DNA of 18,925 nt, taken from positions 1 to 18,925 of the forward strand of contig JAZUJX010000062.1 of NCBI GenBank assembly GCA_045642965.1. The letters are read 5' to 3'. Shown here piece by piece: positions 14,743-18,925 of this stretch (positions are counted from its first letter, which is position 1; the number at the start of each line of letters is the position of its first letter). Under the pieces are notes generated by a model. That model did no database searches and had not been told where the DNA came from. It saw only the letters and a program-made list of their open reading frames with translations. The DNA is from Equadaptatus sp045642965. Lineage in GTDB: Bacteria; Synergistota; Synergistia; Synergistales; Synergistaceae. Both the position numbers and the translations under genes were made by a program.

Positions 14743-15400
14743 AATTCCGCCTTCTGTTTTGAAAGAGGCGCTGCGACTGCTCGGTGCAGATACAGAAGCT
14801 GACAGCCGGCTGCATGACGACCTTGAGCGTGCCTACGCACAGCTGCTGGAAGTATCTAAACCGAGAACGGTGTACAAAAAAACTGCAGTCAGACAGACAG
14901 AAAACGGGGTGCTTCTTGACCGTACGGAATTTGTGAGCAAAGATTTGAAAAAGCTTTTTTCAAACTCCTCTCACGCTTTTATACTCGCGGCAACCTTAGG
15001 CGCAGAAACCGACGCGCTTTTAAGAAGAAAAATGACTGAAAACATGGCTGACGCGGCACTGCTTGACGCATGTGCAAATGCAGAGACAGAGCGGGTTTGC
15101 GACACTTTAGAACAGCAGCTTTCTGCTGAAATCGGCGAAAACAAATACCTGACAAAACGGTTCTCTCCGGGGTACGGTGACGTGGATTTAGAATATTCAT
15201 CAGTATTAGTCAATATCCTTAATGCCCAAAAGGCAATAGGATTGGCTTGCACGGCATCGAAAATGCTGGTGCCGTCTAAATCGGTAACGGCTTTTATAGG
15301 AATTTCAGCCATTAAAGAAGACAGACGCAGACGCTGTGACGAATGTGCGGCAAACACGGAATGCGTTTGGAAAAAACGGGGTGAGCGCTGTGGCGTTTAA
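14735..15400 (+). CDS. Stand-alone MetH reactivation-domain protein with Cys4 tail
   Basis: This 221-aa protein corresponds to the C-terminal AdoMet-binding activation domain of E. coli MetH, encoded separately. It contains RFSPGYGD (R142, P145-Y147), the counterpart of the RxxPGYP AdoMet-binding motif, and PSKSVTAFIGIS, also found in the domain. It should supply the methyl group from AdoMet when cob(II)alamin in MetH is reduced and rescued. The last 21 residues carry four cysteines, C201, C204, C211 and C219 (C-X2-C-X6-C-X7-C), suited to a metal or Fe-S site. Start GTG 14735 has AGGAG 9 nt upstream and overlaps metF; its end overlaps metH by 11 nt. Thermotoga-type organisms have a similar split. 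Confidence 0.85.
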   Translation: MNKIPPSVLKEALRLLGADTEADSRLHDDLERAYAQLLEVSKPRTVYKKTAVRQTENGVLLDRTEFVSKDLKKLFSNSSHAFILAATLGAETDALLRRKMTENMADAALLDACANAETERVCDTLEQQLSAEIGENKYLTKRFSPGYGDVDLEYSSVLVNILNAQKAIGLACTASKMLVPSKSVTAFIGISAIKEDRRRRCDECAANTECVWKKRGERCGV

Positions 15401-17759
15401 TTTTAATACGGACAAAATCATACTTTTTGACGGAGCAATGGGCACCATGCTCCAAAAACTTGGCCTGAAAGCAGGCGAGCTGCCTGAAATGCTCAATCTG
15501 ACCGCAGGCGAAAAGATTACCTCAATCCACAGAACCTATCTCGAAGCAGGCGCAGACGTTGTTTATACCAATACTTTCGGTATTAACCGCTTTAAAGCGC
15601 AGACCGCAGGCGTGTCTGTTGAAACAATCGTAAAAGCCGCCGTACAAAACGCAAGAAACGCCTGCAAAGACTTTCAGGACAAGGCCGTTGCTCTTGACAT
15701 AGGCCCCTGCGGCAAAATACTCAAACCTGCGGGAGACCTTGAATTTGAAGATGCCGTAAAAGTCTTCGCAGAGGTTGTGCGCGCCGGCAGAGACGCGGAC
15801 TTCATTATACTTGAAACCTTTACGGATCTCTACGAACTGAAAGCGGCGGTGCTTGCGGCAAAAGAAAATTCAGAACTGCCGATAGCAGCAACAATGAGCT
15901 TTGAAGCTGACGGCACATCGTTCTTCGGAGCAACGATAGAAACAATGACGGCAACGCTTGAAGGGCTCGGAGTTTCCGCGCTTGGCTTAAACTGTTCTCT
16001 TGGACCAAAACAGCTGGAACCGCTTGCTGACAGATTTCTTGCCTGCAGTCCACTGCCGGTAATCATTAAACCGAACGCAGGGCTCCCTGTCATAAAAGAC
16101 GGGCAGACCTGCTACGACGTAACAAAAGAAGAATTTGCAAAAACTGTGGCAGGCTTTGCGAAAAAAGGTGCCGCAATAGTCGGAGGCTGCTGCGGAACAA
16201 CACCGGAATACATTGCACTGCTTAAAAAAGAGCTGGACAGCGTCACACGCAAAAGCTGCAAAGCGGAAGAAAAAACCGTTCTATGCAGTGCGTCTAAGCT
16301 TGCAGAGGTCGGCGGAAGGCTGAACATTATAGGCGAAAGAATAAATCCTACGGGCAAAAAACGGTTGCAGCAGGCTCTTCGCGAAAAAGACTATTCGTAT
16401 CTGCTGCGCGAAGCGGTAAAACAGCAGGAACAGGGCGCCGACGTGCTTGACGTAAACGTTGGGCTGCCTGAACTGGACGAAACCGAAATGCTTGTAAAAG
16501 CCGTGAAAGAGATACAATCCGTAACAGATCTGCCGCTTCAGCTTGACTCGTCAAACAGCGAAGCTCTTGAACGCGCGGCACGCATTTACAACGGCAAACC
16601 TCTGATAAACTCCGTCAACGGCAAACGCGAATCTCTGGAAAGCATCCTTCCTATTGTAAAAAAATACGGCTGCGCCGTGCTTGGGCTCACGCTTGACGAA
16701 AAAGGCATACCGCAGACTGCGGAAGAACGCGCTGAAATCGCCGGAAGAATTATAGAAGCAGCGGAAAAATACGGCATACCGCGCAGAAACGTGCTGATTG
16801 ACTGTCTTGTGATGACAGTCTCGGCACAGCAGAAACAGGCGCTTGAAACGCTGAAAGCGGTAAAGCTGGTCAAAGAAAAATACGGCGTAAAAACCGTTCT
16901 CGGAATAAGCAACATCTCCTTCGGGCTGCCTGCAAGAAGCCTTGTTAACGAAACAATGCTCTCTCTTGCTGTCAAAAACGGACTCGACATGGCAATCTAC
17001 AACCCATCGGAAGTCAGGCTTGAAGAAAACGAAAAAGCCGTGCGCGTGCTTCTCGGGGAAGATAAAGATTGTGAACAATTTATTTCGGAATACACAGGCT
17101 GGACAAACGAAAAAACCGAAATAAAAACGCAATGCGGCGGAATGGAATACTCCGTACTGCACGGTTTAAAAGAAGAAGCAAAAGCTGATGCTGATCTGCT
17201 GCTTGAAAAGTTTTCGCCGCTTGACGTTATTGAAAAACATATTGTTCCGGCACTCGACAAAGTGGGAACACTTTATGAAGAAGGAAAACTGTTCCTTCCG
17301 CAGCTTATCAAAGCTGCGGAGGCGGCAAAAAGCGCCTGCGATACGGTCAAAAACAGACTGGCGGCAGGAGACTGCGAAACCTCAGACAAGAAAATTGTGC
17401 TTGCGACCGTGCACGGCGACATACACGACATAGGCAAAAACATTGCAAAAGTTATTCTTGAAAACTACAACTATAAAATAACAGACCTTGGACGCGACGT
17501 TCCCGCGGAAGAAATATGTACTGCAGTCAAAGAACAGGGGGCAAAGCTTGCCGGCCTGAGCGCACTCATGACAACTACCGTAGGCAGCATGAAACAAAGC
17601 ATCGAACTGCTGCGCCGCGAATGTCCAGACACAAAAATAATGGTTGGAGGCGCCGTACTCTCCGAAGCTTTGGCAAAACAGCTCGGTGCAGACTTCTACG
17701 TAGCGGATGCTCTTGCGGACGTGCGAGCGGCTGAACAGGTGTTTAGCAGTGAAAATTAA
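15390..17759 (+). CDS. metH: Cobalamin-dependent methionine synthase lacking the activation domain
   Basis: MetH moves the methyl group of 5-methyltetrahydrofolate to homocysteine through bound cobalamin. The 789-aa protein has four regions. The homocysteine domain (about 1-290) contains FDGAMGTML and zinc-binding C202, C267 and C268. The pterin domain (about 305-570) has IIGERINPTGKK, LDVNVGLPE and IYNPSE. The B12 cap is at about 615-665. The B12 domain (about 670-789) has DIHDIG with cobalt ligand H679, then SALMTTT and MVGGAVLSEAL. The fifth, activation module is absent and encoded just upstream. E. coli MetH has 1227 residues, so the shorter size reflects this split, not truncation. Start GTG 15390 is supported by GGGGTG 6 nt upstream; the longer frame from 15336 lies inside the preceding gene. 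Confidence 0.95.
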   Translation: MAFNFNTDKIILFDGAMGTMLQKLGLKAGELPEMLNLTAGEKITSIHRTYLEAGADVVYTNTFGINRFKAQTAGVSVETIVKAAVQNARNACKDFQDKAVALDIGPCGKILKPAGDLEFEDAVKVFAEVVRAGRDADFIILETFTDLYELKAAVLAAKENSELPIAATMSFEADGTSFFGATIETMTATLEGLGVSALGLNCSLGPKQLEPLADRFLACSPLPVIIKPNAGLPVIKDGQTCYDVTKEEFAKTVAGFAKKGAAIVGGCCGTTPEYIALLKKELDSVTRKSCKAEEKTVLCSASKLAEVGGRLNIIGERINPTGKKRLQQALREKDYSYLLREAVKQQEQGADVLDVNVGLPELDETEMLVKAVKEIQSVTDLPLQLDSSNSEALERAARIYNGKPLINSVNGKRESLESILPIVKKYGCAVLGLTLDEKGIPQTAEERAEIAGRIIEAAEKYGIPRRNVLIDCLVMTVSAQQKQALETLKAVKLVKEKYGVKTVLGISNISFGLPARSLVNETMLSLAVKNGLDMAIYNPSEVRLEENEKAVRVLLGEDKDCEQFISEYTGWTNEKTEIKTQCGGMEYSVLHGLKEEAKADADLLLEKFSPLDVIEKHIVPALDKVGTLYEEGKLFLPQLIKAAEAAKSACDTVKNRLAAGDCETSDKKIVLATVHGDIHDIGKNIAKVILENYNYKITDLGRDVPAEEICTAVKEQGAKLAGLSALMTTTVGSMKQSIELLRRECPDTKIMVGGAVLSEALAKQLGADFYVADALADVRAAEQVFSSEN

Positions 17760-17900
17760 AAAGACAGCTATACGAGCTGTAAGCTGTAAGTGAAAGGCAA
17801 AAGCCTTTAACGATTTCGCTGACAGCTGTCAGCTAACAGCAGCGTTTCAGCGCCAAAGCCTATAGCCAATAGCGTATAGCAATATAGCAATATTTTTACT
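17760..17900. repeat. Repeat-rich spacer downstream of metH
   Basis: This spacer is built from short repeats. AGCTGTA is tandem at 17775-17788; AAAGGC-AAAA-GCCTTT forms a hairpin at 17793-17808; GCTGACAGCTGTCAGC at 17818-17833 is a perfect 16-bp palindrome; TATAGCAA is tandem at 17875-17890. No gene fits. The hairpin might end the metH transcript, although no U-run follows. The composition resembles degenerate intergenic repeat elements rather than an insertion sequence. Confidence 0.55.
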
Positions 17901-17925
17901 AAGTGCTAAAATCAGATATAAGACA

Positions 17926-17931
17926 TATAAT
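17926..17931 (+). promoter_or_regulatory. Possible -10 element of the TPR gene
   Basis: Perfect TATAAT 32 nt before ATG 17964, but without a good -35 hexamer at 16-18 bp. Confidence 0.4.
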
Positions 17932-17963
17932 AACAACAGACAGCAGTGAAAGGATTGACCGTA

Positions 17964-18925
17964 ATGGCAGACAAAATCAAAAAAATGCCCGATGAAGTAT
18001 CAGCCGACAAAATGGGCATAACGCAGGCAGAAGAAGACTGGAGAAACCTTCCTGATCCCCGTCCGCCTGTATCACGCTGGGTATTCTTCTTCGCAGGCAT
18101 GGTAATAATCATAGCCTGTGCGCTCAGCGGAATCTGGTATTATCAGACAAGCATAGTACCTGAAAAAATCTTCGCCCGTGCGGAAAATTATTTGCTGGAC
18201 GGCGACTACACAGGTGCTTACAGACTCTTTGAAGAAGTCTACGAGACGCGCCCGAAAAGAAAAGACGTTATCTTCAACCTCGGGCTTTGCCTTGAAAAAA
18301 TGGGACGCTTTGAAGCAGCGGCAAACCGCTACGCCGAACATCTCAAAAAACTGCCTGACGACGGCAAAGCACTCATACAGCTTGGAAATCTTAACTTTCA
18401 GCAGCTCAGCAAAAAAGATGAAGGCTATGCTCTGCTGAAACAGGGCGCCGCCGAACTTGACACCGCCGAAGCGTGGGAAAACGTTGTTCAGGCAGCAAAG
18501 AGTTTCAAGCCGGAAGAACTGGCGGAAGCTCTTGAAAAACAGCTGAAACTTGCCAAAAAAATCGATGAAATCCTTGCTGTGTCCAAACGCCTAGCCGGAA
18601 CAGGCGCATACAGAGAAGCTCTCGGCGGCTACGAAAAAGCGCTTGATAAAGATAAAACCAGCGAAGAAGCGCAGAACGGCGTAAAAACAATGCGCGAAAA
18701 ACTCGGACTGCCTGACAGCAAAGAGCACACGGTAATTCCCGGCAAAGCGCTCGGCCTTGTCAAAATCGGCGAAAACAAACAGAAAGTAAAGGAAATAATG
18801 GGCGGCAAATCACCGGACAAAAAGCTCTTCGTCCAGCTGCCGGAAGAAACGGAAGAACTCGGCAAAGCGTTGGAGATATGGGATTACAATACTGAACAGC
18901 CTGACCGCTTCCGCATAATCTTCAT
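17964..18925 (+). CDS. Membrane-anchored TPR-repeat protein, C-terminus beyond window
   Basis: The frame is open from ATG 17964 to the window end (320 residues seen). AAAGGA lies 9 nt upstream. A polar N-terminus of 38 residues with RPPVSR is followed by one membrane helix (about 39-59, VFFFAGMVIIIACALSGIW), so the rest is probably outside the cytoplasmic membrane. Tetratricopeptide repeats start at about 67 (ARAENYLLDGDYTGAYRLFEEV), continue at 101-134 with NLGLCLEKMGRFEAAANRY, and recur near 209 with YREALGGYEKAL. A further segment after about 255 with HTVIPGKALGLVKIG does not look like TPR. Function is unknown; TPR proteins of this type scaffold envelope or cell-division complexes. It follows the metH operon after 204 nt with its own probable promoter. 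Confidence 0.8.
   Translation, partial: MADKIKKMPDEVSADKMGITQAEEDWRNLPDPRPPVSRWVFFFAGMVIIIACALSGIWYYQTSIVPEKIFARAENYLLDGDYTGAYRLFEEVYETRPKRKDVIFNLGLCLEKMGRFEAAANRYAEHLKKLPDDGKALIQLGNLNFQQLSKKDEGYALLKQGAAELDTAEAWENVVQAAKSFKPEELAEALEKQLKLAKKIDEILAVSKRLAGTGAYREALGGYEKALDKDKTSEEAQNGVKTMREKLGLPDSKEHTVIPGKALGLVKIGENKQKVKEIMGGKSPDKKLFVQLPEETEELGKALEIWDYNTEQPDRFRIIF

Noticed and set aside
15336..15389. N-terminal extension of MetH from GTG 15336
   Set aside because: These codons lie within the reactivation protein gene, add residues not typical of MetH, and a GTG at 15390 has a well-spaced ribosome binding site.
17775..17890. CRISPR array in the repeat-rich spacer
   Set aside because: Repeats are only 7-8 bp, tandem without unique spacers, and no cas gene is nearby.

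Overview
The window looks like chromosome from a diderm, probably anaerobic, amino-acid-using bacterium. Mixed base composition, the AsmA-type envelope protein, a methionine synthase whose reactivation domain is a separate gene, and an M20 amidohydrolase would all fit Synergistota; a diderm Firmicute (Negativicutes) is the main alternative. This placement is inference from gene content, not from a marker gene. No mobile element, CRISPR array, rRNA or tRNA was recognised.

Region 1 (1-1143): a minus-strand pair, an ArsR-family metal(loid) repressor and an ArsP-type permease cut by the window edge. A near-perfect palindrome lies over a consensus promoter in front of the repressor. Region 2 (1144-4318): a secreted 5'-nucleotidase with a terminator, then a UmuC-type translesion polymerase without umuD, preceded by an overlapping 17-codon ORF. 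Region 3 (4319-6800): a short interval ending in a strong orphan terminator, then two minus-strand genes, an M20D amidohydrolase and dinD. Region 4 (6900-7998): a promoter, an Rrf2/IscR-like regulator with three conserved-type cysteines, its terminator, and a 585-bp AT-rich gap. That gap carries two of the three copies of an intergenic motif beginning TTGGGCAGTTT.

Region 5 (7952-17759) is a single tightly packed plus-strand run: a 1226-aa AsmA/TamB-like protein, cobU, cobS, a HAD phosphatase, metF, a stand-alone MetH reactivation protein and metH. Gaps are 38 nt or less and three junctions overlap. The logic is coherent: CobU and CobS finish the cobalamin nucleotide loop, MetF supplies 5-methyl-tetrahydrofolate, MetH uses both to make methionine, and the reactivation protein repairs oxidised cob(II)alamin in MetH. 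The HAD enzyme could supply a missing phosphatase step, but this is a guess. Region 6 (17760-18925): a repeat-rich spacer followed by a membrane-anchored TPR protein that runs off the right end.

Most genes are familiar families. The items most worth checking are the repeated TTGGGCAG motif, the overlapping ORF before umuC, the HAD gene inside the cob-met operon, the inverted repeat upstream of dinD and the repeat-rich spacer after metH. I did not find evidence for a wholly new system.
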